From assembly GCA_031253995.1 (NCBI GenBank), contig JAIRVG010000029.1:1-52227 (forward strand): a DNA stretch of 52,227 bases, given 5' to 3'. Positions 1-11,581 of the stretch are shown one piece after another; position 1 is the stretch's first letter; each line of letters begins with the position of its first letter. Made by a program: the position numbers and the translations under genes. The stretch is from Paucimonas sp. (GTDB lineage Bacteria; Pseudomonadota; Gammaproteobacteria; Pseudomonadales; Pseudomonadaceae). Below the pieces are notes generated by a model. The model ran no database searches. It saw only the letters and a list, made by a program, of their open reading frames with translations, and had not been told where the DNA came from.

Positions 1-322
<322 letters not shown>

Positions 323-353
323 TCAAATGACGAAAACGACGGCAAAGGGCCGC

Positions 354-359
354 ATTATA
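354..359 (-). promoter_or_regulatory. Putative -10 box for alaS
   Basis: On the minus strand these bases read TATAAT, a perfect sigma-70 -10 hexamer, 74 bases upstream of the alaS ATG. No good -35 hexamer is visible 16-18 bases further upstream, so the assignment rests on the -10 box and its position. Confidence 0.45.
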
Positions 360-510
360 GCTAGCCTGAGGGCCAGGTGTAGTGGGTTTTATACGCTGTT
401 GGCCACCATTCAGGATGAAATGCCTGTTAATCGGGGCGATTTAGTTAGCAGGCTATACGTTCCGTCGAAATCTATGTTACAAACTGACCCGCCATCACCC
501 ATGATGGCAA

Positions 511-658
511 CGTTCTCAGGGCGGGGTGCAATTCCCCACCGGCGGTAATTGCGCGCAACGCGCATAGCCCGCGAGCGCTTGCTGGCCCTGGCCTGCAAGG
601 TCAGCAGACCCGGTGTGATTCCGGGGCCGACGGTCATAGTCCGGATAAAGAGAGAACG
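511..658 (+). promoter_or_regulatory. FMN riboswitch (RFN element)
   Basis: The RFN aptamer core is directly readable. It opens with cgttctcagggcgggg, followed by the conserved pair gtgcaattccccaccggcgg, then the variable P3-P5 arms. It includes cagcagacccggtgtgattc and cggtcatagtccggat, and closes with gagaacg, which pairs with the opening cgttctc as stem P1. This is the standard FMN-sensing RNA. It lies 112 bases upstream of the lumazine synthase start on the same strand, so FMN is expected to repress that gene. The intervening bases contain a hairpin that covers the Shine-Dalgarno sequence (739-759), suggesting control of translation rather than of termination. Confidence 0.97.
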
Positions 659-738
659 GGATAGGCACCGTTGTGTCCGTTCGTCTGCAACTTTCGCTTC
701 AGAAGCGCCGCGACGACCATCCCCTTCGATCCAGCTGC

Positions 739-760
739 CCTGTTTCTCATACAAACAGGA
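739..760 (+). promoter_or_regulatory. Hairpin sequestering the lumazine synthase Shine-Dalgarno site
   Basis: Bases 739-745 (cctgttt) pair perfectly with 753-759 (aaacagg) around a 7-base loop. The right arm contains most of the cagggag-like Shine-Dalgarno sequence (caggag, 756-760) that serves the ATG at 771. No U-run follows, so it is not an intrinsic terminator. It is a plausible expression platform for the FMN riboswitch upstream; the switching partner is inferred, not seen. Confidence 0.55.
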
Positions 761-770
761 GTCCGTTTCA

Positions 771-1268
771 ATGCAAGCAACCCCAATCGGCCACGGCAAC
801 GAGCGTATCGCTTTCGTACAAGCCTGCTGGCACAAGGATATTGTCGATCAGAGCAAGAAAGGCTTCGTCGAGCAGATGGCCAAGCATGGCTACCAGGCTG
901 GCGATATCGATTTTTATGAAGTCGGCGGCGCCTTCGAGATTCCCCTGCACGCCAAGCTGCTGGCCCGCAGTGGCCGCTACGGCGCCATCGTCGCCGCCGG
1001 CCTGGTGGTGGATGGCGGTCTGTACCGGCATGATTTCGTCGCCCACGCGGTGATCGACGGGCTGATGCAGGTGCAGCTGGAAACCGAAGTGCCGGTGTTC
1101 TCGGTGGTCCTGACCCCGCATCACTTCCATGCCGGTGACGAGCACCAGAAGTTCTTCTTCGAGCATTTCGTGCTGAAGGGGCAGGAAGCGGCGAATACCT
1201 GTGCGGACACGCTGTTGAAGCTGCGGGCATTGCGTCGCAATGAAGTGCCGCAGAAAGTGGCGGTGTGA
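771..1268 (+). CDS. ribH: 6,7-dimethyl-8-ribityllumazine synthase, type II
   Basis: Lumazine synthase joins 5-amino-6-ribitylaminouracil and dihydroxybutanone phosphate in the penultimate step of riboflavin synthesis. The 165-residue protein has the Brucella RibH2-type signature: GGAFEIPLHAKLLARSGRY at about 52-70, then VDGGLYRHDFV and VPVFSVVLTPHHFH, the last carrying the family's catalytic-region histidines. Type II enzymes are usually decamers rather than 60-mer capsids. The ATG at 771 follows caggag with good spacing; an upstream in-frame extension would run through the riboswitch and is rejected. It is a single-gene unit under the FMN riboswitch, with a strong terminator directly after. 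Pseudomonas normally has a second, operon-borne ribH elsewhere, so this is probably the FMN-regulated paralogue (inference). Confidence 0.95.
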   Translation: MQATPIGHGNERIAFVQACWHKDIVDQSKKGFVEQMAKHGYQAGDIDFYEVGGAFEIPLHAKLLARSGRYGAIVAAGLVVDGGLYRHDFVAHAVIDGLMQVQLETEVPVFSVVLTPHHFHAGDEHQKFFFEHFVLKGQEAANTCADTLLKLRALRRNEVPQKVAV

Positions 1269-1276
1269 ATGAAGAA

Positions 1277-1304
1277 GGCCGCGGTTGATACCGCGGCCTT
1301 TTTT
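1277..1304. terminator. Bidirectional intrinsic terminator between ribH and astE
   Basis: A perfect 8-bp stem (ggccgcgg/ccgcggcc) with a 6-base loop is followed by six T on the plus strand, ending the ribH transcript 8 bases after its stop. On the minus strand it is followed by ttctt and may also end the ast operon. Confidence 0.9.
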
Positions 1305-1307
1305 GTT

Positions 1308-1337
1308 GCCTCATCGCTGGCAAGCCAGCGATGAGGC
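1308..1337. repeat. REP-type palindrome
   Basis: gcctcatcgctgg caag ccagcgatgaggc forms a near-perfect palindrome. The same core recurs at 9247-9350 and 9522-9625, matching REP elements common in P. fluorescens-group genomes. It lies between the convergent ribH and astE ends. Confidence 0.8.
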
Positions 1338-1342
1338 CGGTA

Positions 1343-2353
1343 CTACTGGCCCAGCCCTTCAGCCGAAGCCGGAACGATCAGGATCCCCGCCCGCAACCCG
1401 TTCTTCACCTTGGGATTGGGGAAAATGATCCTGGCCCCCTCCTCCTCCACGATCCAGCGTGTCTCCGCCAGGTCTTCCGCCAGCAAATAGCCGCGGGACA
1501 ATTCCGAGAAGTTCTCGATATCCGCCGGCAGGTGCAGGTGGAAGCTGTCGCTGTGCTTGATGATCTCGCGGGCGACGCTGAACAGTTGCAGGCCGTCGAG
1601 CGCGTCGGCCTCTTCCGGCTCGGTGCCTTCGATGATCTGGATCAGGCGGTTTTCCAGCCGGTCGAGATTGACCTGCTGGTTCTGCCCGAACGGCCGCGCC
1701 TTGCCCAGTTCCAGGGTGAAGGACTCGGCATCGAGCTTTTCGTAGGTGTAGGCGGTGAAGGTGATCGAGGTCTTGCTCTGCAGCAGCACCGCTTCCATGC
1801 CGGCGGCACGCAGGCGGGCGAGTTCGCGGCGGGAGTGCTGGCGCCCCTCCTTATAAGGATAGAGCGCGAACTGCTCGATCTTCGACCCGCGAATCGCCGT
1901 GTGCAGGTCGTAGTGCAGCCGGGTACGCCCCGGAATGCTGAAGAAGGTCGCCGCCAGGTGCTCCAGGTCGCCGGCGCGCATGGCTTCCGATCCGCTGGTC
2001 AACTCATGACGGCCATTGAACAGGCGATTGACGTCCTGCTCCAGGTAGCGCTCGCCGCGGCGGATCGCCTCGGGATTGCCGAACAGGAACAGGATCCGCG
2101 CCCGTGGCTGCACCTGACCGCCGGCGATACGCCCCAGCAGGTCGTCGAGCAGCTCGATCGGCGCGGTCTCGTTGCCGTGGATGCCGGCGGACAGGAGGAT
2201 ATCCAGCCCGCTGTCCCGCGACTCCGGCGGACGAACTTCCAGCGCCCCCTCGGCCAACCAGCGCAAACGCACGCCTTGAACTGTCGTCTGGGTCTTCTCG
2301 GCCGGTTCGCGACCGGCCAGGGTCAGTTCAAGCAGTTTGCCGAGGGCGAGCAT
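1343..2353 (-). CDS. astE: Succinylglutamate desuccinylase
   Basis: AstE hydrolyses N-succinylglutamate to glutamate and succinate, the last step of the AST arginine pathway. It is a zinc enzyme of the carboxypeptidase-like AstE/AspA family. The 336-residue protein shows the zinc ligands His59 and Glu62 in [10 protein letters not shown], His151 in [10 protein letters not shown], and the catalytic-base candidate Glu215 in [12 protein letters not shown]. The start chosen is the ATG at 2353 ([14 protein letters not shown]), preceded by aaggaa at good spacing; an upstream in-frame start at 2383 lacks such a site. It is the last gene of the ast operon, 11 bases after the small His-rich gene. Confidence 0.95.
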   Translation of the reverse strand: MLALGKLLELTLAGREPAEKTQTTVQGVRLRWLAEGALEVRPPESRDSGLDILLSAGIHGNETAPIELLDDLLGRIAGGQVQPRARILFLFGNPEAIRRGERYLEQDVNRLFNGRHELTSGSEAMRAGDLEHLAATFFSIPGRTRLHYDLHTAIRGSKIEQFALYPYKEGRQHSRRELARLRAAGMEAVLLQSKTSITFTAYTYEKLDAESFTLELGKARPFGQNQQVNLDRLENRLIQIIEGTEPEEADALDGLQLFSVAREIIKHSDSFHLHLPADIENFSELSRGYLLAEDLAETRWIVEEEGARIIFPNPKVKNGLRAGILIVPASAEGLGQ

Positions 2354-2364
2354 GGTGTCGTTCC

Positions 2365-2655
2365 TTAGTGATGATGTCCGCAATCGGGACCGTGGACGTG
2401 ATCGTCATCGTCGCCGGCATCCGCCGGCTCCATTTCCAGTTGCAGGCTGACCAGGTTGGTGGCCAGCGGGCGCAGCAGCAGGTTGGCGTACTCGGTGTCG
2501 CCTTCTTCGACGTCGACACCGATCAGCAGCTGGCCGCGGCCGTCCTGCTGGATCCACACTTCCTTGCCCTGCCAGATCACCGCAAAGCGGCTGCTGGATA
2601 CTTCACGCTGGTTACCATCTTCGTCTTCAAGGATCAGTTGCAGGGCGTCGGACAT
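2365..2655 (-). CDS. Small conserved AST-operon protein with His/Cys-rich tail
   Basis: This 96-residue acidic, soluble protein has no signal peptide or membrane segment. It starts [20 protein letters not shown] and ends in a striking acidic and metal-ligand-rich tail, [15 protein letters not shown]. From memory, a hypothetical protein occupies the same place between the astB and astE homologues of P. aeruginosa (PA0900), so the gene travels with the operon in Pseudomonas but is absent from the E. coli ast operon. Its function is unknown to me. The tail suggests binding of Zn2+, Ni2+ or Cu2+, and its neighbour AstE is a zinc enzyme. A metal-delivery role is speculation from context. The gaps to astB (14 bases) and astE (11 bases) imply co-translation. 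Confidence 0.85.
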   Translation of the reverse strand: MSDALQLILEDEDGNQREVSSSRFAVIWQGKEVWIQQDGRGQLLIGVDVEEGDTEYANLLLRPLATNLVSLQLEMEPADAGDDDDHVHGPDCGHHH

Positions 2656-2669
2656 GTTCGGGTGCTCTT

Positions 2670-4019
2670 TCAGGGGTTGAGTTGGAACGGATAGACCGAG
2701 CCCAGGTTGAGGATCCGGGTCAGTTCATCCAGCGCCGTGCGGCACTCCACCAGCAGTTGCGGATCGGCCAGGTCGCTTTCGACCAGGCGGTCGCGGTAGT
2801 GCCGATCGACCCATTGGGTCAGGGTGTCGTACAGCGGGGCGGTCATGATAACGCCTGGATTGACCGCTGCCAGTTCCGTTTCATTCAGCGCCACGCGCAG
2901 ACGCAGGCAAGCCGGGCCACCGCCGTTCTGCATGCTCTGCTTGAGGTCGAACACGCGCACCTCGGAAATCGCGCCCTGCTGGCTGGTCAGGCTGTTCAGG
3001 TAGGCCCAGACCCGCTCGTTGTTGCGGCATTCTTCCGGCACGATCAGCAGCATCGAACCGTCGTCGCGGGACAGCAGCTGGCTGTTGAACAGGTAGGAAC
3101 GCACCGCGTCCTCCACCGAGACCTGGGCCCGCGGCACGCAGATCGCCTTGAAGTTGCCGCCACGCCTGGCCAGCTTGTCCTTCAGTTCGGCCAGGACCCG
3201 CTCGGTCTCCAGGAAAGCGTCCTCGTGGTAGAACAGCACCTCGCCGTTGCCGACCGCGATCACGTCGTTGTGGAACACGCCCTGGTCGATCACATCCGGA
3301 TTCTGCTGAGCATAGACCACGCCGTCATCCGTCAAGCCGTGCAACCGGGCCACGGCCTGCGAGGCCTCCAGGGTCTGCCGCGCCGGGTACTTGGCCGGCG
3401 CCGGGTAGCGGGTGTCGAAGGCACTGCGGCCGAACACGAAGAACTCAACGCCCGGCTCGCCGTAGGCGCGGCAGAAACGCGTGTGGTTGGCCGCGCCTTC
3501 GTCACCGAACTGGGCCACCGCCGGCAGCGCGGCGTGGTGGGCGAAGTGCTGCTGGTCGGCGAACATCGCCCCCAGCACGCGGCTGGTGGTCGGGTGCTCG
3601 ATGCTGCGGTGGTACTTGCAGTTGAGGTTGGCAGCGGTGAAATGCACGCGGCCGTCGGCGGTGTCGGCGCTCGGGCTGACGGTGGCGGCGTTGGCCACCC
3701 ACATGCTCGACGCCGAGCAACTGGCGACCAGCAGCGGCATGGCTTCCTTCGCCGCGCGCTGGATCACTTCGGCATCGCTGCCGCCGAAGCCGAGGCGGCG
3801 CAGCGCGGCCACGTCCGGGCGTTCCTGCGGCGCCAGCACGCCTTGCTTGAAGCCCATGTCGGCCAGGGCCTTCATCTTGGCCAGGCCCTGACGCGCCGCT
3901 TCCCGCGGGTTGGAACCCTGCTGGCTGTTGCTCTGCGAGGCGACGTTGCCGTAGGACAGGCCGCCGTAGTTGTGCGTCGGTCCGACCAGACCATCAAAAT
4001 TCACTTCAAACGATTTCAT
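2670..4019 (-). CDS. astB: N-succinylarginine dihydrolase
   Basis: AstB converts N2-succinylarginine to succinylornithine, releasing two ammonia and CO2; it belongs to the amidinotransferase/dihydrolase fold. The 449-residue length matches the family (about 447). Family features are visible: [13 protein letters not shown] at 13-25, and catalytic triad positions Glu174, His250 (GVFHNDV) and Cys371 ([11 protein letters not shown]). The ATG at 4019 has a GGAG motif 9 bases upstream. The gene sits 25 bases after astD and 14 before the small His-rich gene. All key residues are intact. Confidence 0.96.
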   Translation of the reverse strand: MKSFEVNFDGLVGPTHNYGGLSYGNVASQSNSQQGSNPREAARQGLAKMKALADMGFKQGVLAPQERPDVAALRRLGFGGSDAEVIQRAAKEAMPLLVASCSASSMWVANAATVSPSADTADGRVHFTAANLNCKYHRSIEHPTTSRVLGAMFADQQHFAHHAALPAVAQFGDEGAANHTRFCRAYGEPGVEFFVFGRSAFDTRYPAPAKYPARQTLEASQAVARLHGLTDDGVVYAQQNPDVIDQGVFHNDVIAVGNGEVLFYHEDAFLETERVLAELKDKLARRGGNFKAICVPRAQVSVEDAVRSYLFNSQLLSRDDGSMLLIVPEECRNNERVWAYLNSLTSQQGAISEVRVFDLKQSMQNGGGPACLRLRVALNETELAAVNPGVIMTAPLYDTLTQWVDRHYRDRLVESDLADPQLLVECRTALDELTRILNLGSVYPFQLNP

Positions 4020-4044
4020 CGGCTAAGGCTCCGTGAACCTGTTG

Positions 4045-6533
<2,489 letters not shown>

Positions 6534-6546
6534 GCTATCTCCTCGG

Positions 6547-6568
6547 GCGGATGCCTGCGGGCATCCGC
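6547..6568 (-). other. Hairpin just upstream of the aruG ribosome-binding site
   Basis: gcggatgcc and ggcatccgc form a perfect 9-bp stem with a 4-base loop in the 61-base aruF-aruG gap. No U-run follows, so it is not a classic terminator. A related hairpin with the same CGGATGCC core precedes aruF (7640-7658). Roles in mRNA processing or stability are possible but inferred. Confidence 0.6.
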
Positions 6569-6594
6569 GAAACTCGGCCGGTATCTCTCAGGTA

Positions 6595-7614
6595 TCAAAC
6601 CGCGACCAGGCGCACGCTGGCGCCCTCGCCCACGCCCAGGGCCTCGACGGCCTCCGGGCTCAGGTACACGGGCTTGCCCGGAACCCAGTCCAGCTCCAGC
6701 AGTACCGCGCGGTAATCCTGCAACTGGCCGTTGGTCACCAGGTACTGGCGGCCGCCCTTGGTCGGCTGCTCCTGCAGCTTGACCGGTACGACCCGGCTCT
6801 GGGCGATCGAGCGGATGCCGGAGACCCGCGCATGCAGGGTCGGGCCGCCGTCGAAAATGTCGATGTAGTGGTCGGTCTCGAAGCCTTCGCGCATGAGGAT
6901 GTCGAAGGTGATCTGCGCCCGCGGGTGCACCTGACCCATGGCTTCCTGCGCCTCGTCCGGCAGCAGCGGCACGTAGATCGGGTAGTGCGGCATCAGCTCG
7001 GCGAGGAAGGTACGGCTCTTCAGGCCGCACAGGCGCTCGGCCTCGGCGTAGTTGAGATCGAAGAAGTTGCGGCCGATGGCATCCCAGAACGGCGAGTCGC
7101 CGTTTTCGTCGCTGTAGCCGACGATCTCGGTGACTACCGACTCGGCGAAACGCTCAGGGTGCGAGGCCATGAACAGCAGGCGACCACGGGAGTTGAGCTC
7201 GGCCCAGCCGCTGTTCACCAGCTCGGGCAGCACGTAGAAACTGGTCAGCAGGCTGTTGCCGGTGAGGTCGTGGCACTGCGACAGGACGTGGATCTTGTTG
7301 TGGATCTTCAGCTCGCGGGACGCATGCACGAAGGTCTCGTTGCGGAAGCTGTAGAACGGCTCGGAGTAGCCGGCCGAGGCGACGATGGCCGAGCAGCCCA
7401 CCAGCTTGCCGGTGTCCGAGTCTTCGAGGACGAAGAAGTAGCTTTCCTCGCCGTTGAAACTGACTTCGGCGGCGAACGAGGTTTCCGAGGCGGCGATCTT
7501 GTCGCCCAGGCGACCGGCATCATCCGGCAGGGACGTGACACCAATGGGACTGTCCGCAGCCAGACGCTGTACTTCATCCAGGTCAGCCATTTGCGCGGGG
7601 CGCATCACCAGCAT
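6595..7614 (-). CDS. aruF: Arginine N-succinyltransferase, alpha subunit
   Basis: This is the partner of AruG in arginine/ornithine N-succinyltransferase. The 339-residue protein begins MLVMRPAQMADLDEVQRLA and carries the AstA blocks HDLTGNSLLTSFYVLPE, EIVGYSDENGDSPFW, FLAELMPHYPIYVPLL and HYIDIFDGGPTLHARV. The ATG at 7614 is preceded by aaaggag at 6-base spacing; an upstream in-frame start at 7698 lies in a non-conserved leader with hairpins and is rejected. It follows astC after a 136-base gap, the longest in the operon, holding two hairpins (7639-7658 and 7708-7732). Enzyme identity is secure; naming alpha against beta follows P. aeruginosa gene order (aruF then aruG). Confidence 0.95.
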   Translation of the reverse strand: MLVMRPAQMADLDEVQRLAADSPIGVTSLPDDAGRLGDKIAASETSFAAEVSFNGEESYFFVLEDSDTGKLVGCSAIVASAGYSEPFYSFRNETFVHASRELKIHNKIHVLSQCHDLTGNSLLTSFYVLPELVNSGWAELNSRGRLLFMASHPERFAESVVTEIVGYSDENGDSPFWDAIGRNFFDLNYAEAERLCGLKSRTFLAELMPHYPIYVPLLPDEAQEAMGQVHPRAQITFDILMREGFETDHYIDIFDGGPTLHARVSGIRSIAQSRVVPVKLQEQPTKGGRQYLVTNGQLQDYRAVLLELDWVPGKPVYLSPEAVEALGVGEGASVRLVAV

Positions 7615-7638
7615 GGTGTCACTCCTTTCGGGTATACG

Positions 7639-7732
7639 GGCCGACGGCATCCGTCGGCGCAAAAAAAGCGGCGTGTGCGCAATGGGCACAGGCCACATGA
7701 AATCGGTGCGCTGGCCGGTGGCCGGCCAGCGC
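7639..7732 (-). other. Two hairpins in the astC-aruF gap
   Basis: In transcription order the first stem is gcgctggcc/ggccagcgc (7708-7732). The second is gccgacgg/ccgtcggc with a 3-base loop, ending just before the aruF Shine-Dalgarno site. A T-run lies between them, about 40 bases after the first stem, too far for an ordinary terminator. They may mark a processing or stability point between astC and the rest of the operon (inference). Confidence 0.5.
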
Positions 7733-7750
7733 GGGTGTTGCGGGGGCGAA

Positions 7751-9070
<1,320 letters not shown>

Positions 9071-9100
9071 TTATAGCGCCAAACCCTGTTTTGCCAAGGC

Positions 9101-9116
9101 TTACGGCAATGCGACA
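9101..9116 (-). promoter_or_regulatory. Putative ArgR half-site upstream of astC (distal)
   Basis: A second full match to TGTCGC-N8-AA on the minus strand, 51 bases upstream of the proximal one. The position 21 bases further upstream reads CTGCGC, keeping only the CGC of the consensus. Together with 9050-9065 it marks the expected ArgR-controlled promoter of the ast operon. Confidence 0.6.
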
Positions 9117-9246
9117 AATAGGGTCGCAAAGGCGCAGTTTAAACGGAGGGAGGGGCTTGCGGGGAGTGGCGTGGAGGCGGGAAAGGCAGGAAATTCAAGG
9201 TGTTCGATGATTGGTGGGGTGGCAGATGGCTTTTCTGTGGTCTTGA

Positions 9247-9350
9247 GGGCCTCATCGCTGGCAAGCCAGCTCCCACAGGGTTTTGTGCTGACCACAGGAT
9301 TTGTGGCCGACGCGGTCACTGTGGGAGCTGGCTTGCCAGCGATGAGGCCC
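9247..9350. repeat. Inverted REP pair (BIME), copy 1
   Basis: Two REP units face each other: 9247-9277 (gggcctcatcgctggcaagc...) and 9320-9350 (...gcttgccagcgatgaggccc), separated by about 42 bases. The whole unit recurs almost unchanged at 9522-9625 as part of a tandem duplication. Confidence 0.9.
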
Positions 9351-9356
9351 TGAAGA

Positions 9357-9509
9357 TCAGCCGCGCTCGGCGGGAACGGAAGACAGCTCGAACGGCGAAC
9401 GGCTGCGCCGAAGAAGTTGCGGTACGCACTGGAGAAATGCGGCCCGGACGAGAACCCGCAAGACAACCCGATCTGGATGATCGACTTGCTGGTCTGCATC
9501 AAACGCAGC
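9357..9509 (-). pseudogene. Truncated, frameshifted duplicate of the argR 3' end
   Basis: These bases are about 97% identical to the last ~200 bases of argR (codons ~259-326), with two deletions. One of 31 bases falls between gcgccg repeats and one of 21 bases between tca repeats. The 31-base loss shifts the frame, so even this fragment cannot encode the normal ArgR C-terminus. It has no start codon or ribosome site of its own. It forms a tandem duplication with the flanking REP pair: copy 1 is 9243-9509, copy 2 is 9518-9836. The length difference of 52 bases equals 31 plus 21. Confidence 0.9.
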
Positions 9510-9521
9510 AAGTAGTTTTGA

Positions 9522-9625
9522 GGGCCTCATCGCTGGCAAGCCAGCTCCCACAGGGTTTTGTACTGACCACAGGATTTGTGGCCGACGCGGTCACTGTGGG
9601 AGCGGGCGTGCCAGCGATGAGGCCC
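9522..9625. repeat. Inverted REP pair (BIME), copy 2, next to argR stop
   Basis: Same arrangement as 9247-9350, ending 6 bases before the argR stop codon. It differs at a few bases (gtactgacc for gtgctgacc; gagcgggcgtgcc for gagctggcttgcc), so its second REP is less palindromic. It may also act as the 3' end of the argR transcript. Confidence 0.9.
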
Positions 9626-9631
9626 TGAAGA

Positions 9632-10612
9632 TCAGCCGCGCTCGGCGGGTACGGAGGACAGCTCGAACGGCGAACTGCTGCGCCGCTGGTTGCGGTCTTC
9701 CCGCGGCGTCGCGCCGAAGAAGTTGCGGTACGCACTGGAGAAATGCGGCCCGGACGAGAACCCGCAGGACAACCCGATCTGGATGATCGACTTGCTGGTC
9801 TGCATCAGCATCTGCCGCGCCTTGTTCAAACGCAGCTCCAGGTAATACTGGCTCGGCACCCGGTTCAGGTACTGCTTGAAGATCCGCTCCAGTTGCCGGC
9901 GCGACACGCACACATGCTGGGCGATCTCATCGGTGGTCAGCGGTTCCTCGATATTGGCTTCCATCAGCAGCACGGCCTGGGTCAGCTTCGGATGGCTGGA
10001 ACCGAGGCGATTCTGCAGCGGAATGCGCTGGCGCTCGCCACCCTCGCGGATGCGCTCCACCACCAATTCCTCGGACACCGCCCCGGCCAGCTCCGCCCCA
10101 TGGTCCCGCGCCAGCACCGCCAGCAGCAGGTCGACCACCGACATGCCACCACAGGCAGTCAGGCGATCACGGTCCCAGTCGAACAGATGACTGGTAGCGA
10201 TGACCTTCGGGAAACGCTCGGCGAAATCGTCCTGCCAGCGCCAGTGCACCGCCGCGCGATAACCATCCAGCAGGCCCAGTTGCGCCAGCGGATAGACCCC
10301 CGCCGACAACCCGCCCACCACGCAACCGGAACGCACCAGTTGCTTGAGCGCTGCACCCAGGGCCGCGCCCACCGCCTGCGGCGGCTCGTCGGCCAGCAGG
10401 AACAGCTTCTGGCAATTCTCCAGGCGCCCGGTCCACGGCTCGCCCGGCAGGCGCCAGTCGCCTTCGGCCGGCGCCTCGGCCTGGAGAAACGCCAGGTCGT
10501 AGGTCACGTCCGGATGGACCTTCTGCGCCACCCGCAACACCTCCTCCGCAAGCGCCAGGGTCAGTGCCTTGGTGCTGGGCCAGATGAGAAAACCGATTCG
10601 CTGGGTGGTCAT
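9632..10612 (-). CDS. argR: Arginine-responsive AraC/XylS-family regulator ArgR
   Basis: ArgR of Pseudomonas activates arginine uptake and AST catabolism and represses arginine synthesis genes. It is unrelated to E. coli ArgR. The 326-residue protein has an N-terminal DJ-1/PfpI-like (GATase1) domain, including GGLSAGVYPLAQLGLL at about 120-135. The C-terminal AraC double helix-turn-helix has TTDEIAQHVCVSRRQLERIF and IIQIGLSCGFSSGPHFS. The ATG at 10612 gives MTTQRIGFLIWPSTKALTL, the usual family start. It is the last gene of the aot cluster, 136 bases after aotP. The 3' end of the gene has been tandemly duplicated downstream; the functional copy is complete. Confidence 0.95.
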   Translation of the reverse strand: MTTQRIGFLIWPSTKALTLALAEEVLRVAQKVHPDVTYDLAFLQAEAPAEGDWRLPGEPWTGRLENCQKLFLLADEPPQAVGAALGAALKQLVRSGCVVGGLSAGVYPLAQLGLLDGYRAAVHWRWQDDFAERFPKVIATSHLFDWDRDRLTACGGMSVVDLLLAVLARDHGAELAGAVSEELVVERIREGGERQRIPLQNRLGSSHPKLTQAVLLMEANIEEPLTTDEIAQHVCVSRRQLERIFKQYLNRVPSQYYLELRLNKARQMLMQTSKSIIQIGLSCGFSSGPHFSSAYRNFFGATPREDRNQRRSSSPFELSSVPAERG

Positions 10613-10748
10613 GAGGTGAGGTCCGGAACCTGAAGTGAGTCTGGTGTCCGCAAGGATAGGCGGAACGGAGCAAGTGTGGTGCACGCTGCGCGGGTGGCGC
10701 AGCATGACCTATTTTGGTGCAAAGCGGCAGTAGCGAGGACGCAACGAC

Positions 10749-11513
10749 TTATTTCAGGCTGCCGGAGAGGAACTGCTGCAGGCGCTCCGACTGCGGATTG
10801 ACCAGCACTTCCCGCGGGTTGCCGGTCTCTTCCACCAGGCCCTTGTGCAGGAACACCAACTGGTTGGACACCTCGCGGGCGAAGCCCATTTCGTGGGTCA
10901 CCACCACCATGGTGCGGCCTTCCTGGGCCAGCGACTGCATGACCTTGAGCACATCGCCCACCAGTTCCGGGTCGAGGGCCGAGGTCGGCTCGTCGAACAG
11001 CATCACTTCCGGCTCCATGGCCAGCGCCCGGGCGATCGCCACGCGCTGCTGCTCGCCGCCGGACATGTGCCCCGGGTAGGCATCCTTGCGGTGCGCGACG
11101 CCGACCTTGGCCAGGTAGTGCTCGGCCTTTTCCAGCGCTTCCTTCTTGCTCACGCCCAGCACATGCACCGGTGCTTCGATGATGTTTTCCAGGGCGGTCA
11201 TGTGCGACCACAGGTTGAAGTGCTGGAACACCATCGACAGCCGCGAACGCATGCGCTGCAACTGCTTGGGATCGGCGGCCTTGAGCGCGCCGTCCTTGTT
11301 CGGTACCAGTTTCAGCTCTTCGTTGTTCAGCAGGATCTTGCCGGCGTGCGGCTGCTCCAGCAGGTTGATGCAGCGCAGGAAGGTACTCTTGCCCGAGCCG
11401 CTGGAGCCGATGATGCTGATCACGTCACCGGCCTTGGCGGCCAGGGACACGCCCTTGAGCACTTCATGGCTGCCGTAGCGTTTGTGCAGGTCCTGGATTT
11501 CGAGTTTGTACAT
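10749..11513 (-). CDS. aotP: Arginine/ornithine ABC transporter ATP-binding protein
   Basis: This is the cytoplasmic ATPase of the AotJQMP importer. The 254-residue HisP-type protein has Walker A GSSGSGKST (about 37-45), the signature MSGGEQQRVAIARALAM, Walker B VMLFDEPTSALDPE and the switch histidine in VVVTHEMGFAREV. The ATG at 11513 (MYKLEIQDLHKRYG) is chosen because it aligns with HisP-like starts and gives the expected length; an upstream in-frame ATG at 11528 would add five residues. It lies 68 bases after aotM, where P. aeruginosa carries an extra gene, aotO, which is absent here. Confidence 0.95.
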   Translation of the reverse strand: MYKLEIQDLHKRYGSHEVLKGVSLAAKAGDVISIIGSSGSGKSTFLRCINLLEQPHAGKILLNNEELKLVPNKDGALKAADPKQLQRMRSRLSMVFQHFNLWSHMTALENIIEAPVHVLGVSKKEALEKAEHYLAKVGVAHRKDAYPGHMSGGEQQRVAIARALAMEPEVMLFDEPTSALDPELVGDVLKVMQSLAQEGRTMVVVTHEMGFAREVSNQLVFLHKGLVEETGNPREVLVNPQSERLQQFLSGSLK

Positions 11514-11581
11514 GCTGTCGGTTCTCATGATGCGTTCGGTCGCGGGCAGGTGCCCAGGGCAAAACAATAGGCCGCGGGGCA

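Noticed and set aside
9101..9511. The duplicated argR fragment as a separate small HTH protein gene.
   Set aside because: It lacks the first ~258 codons of argR, has no ribosome site, and carries a 31-base deletion that shifts the frame.
9243..9836. Repeated units beside argR as a CRISPR-like or phage att array.
   Set aside because: There are only two units, each containing argR coding sequence and REP palindromes. There is no repeat-spacer periodicity and no integrase.
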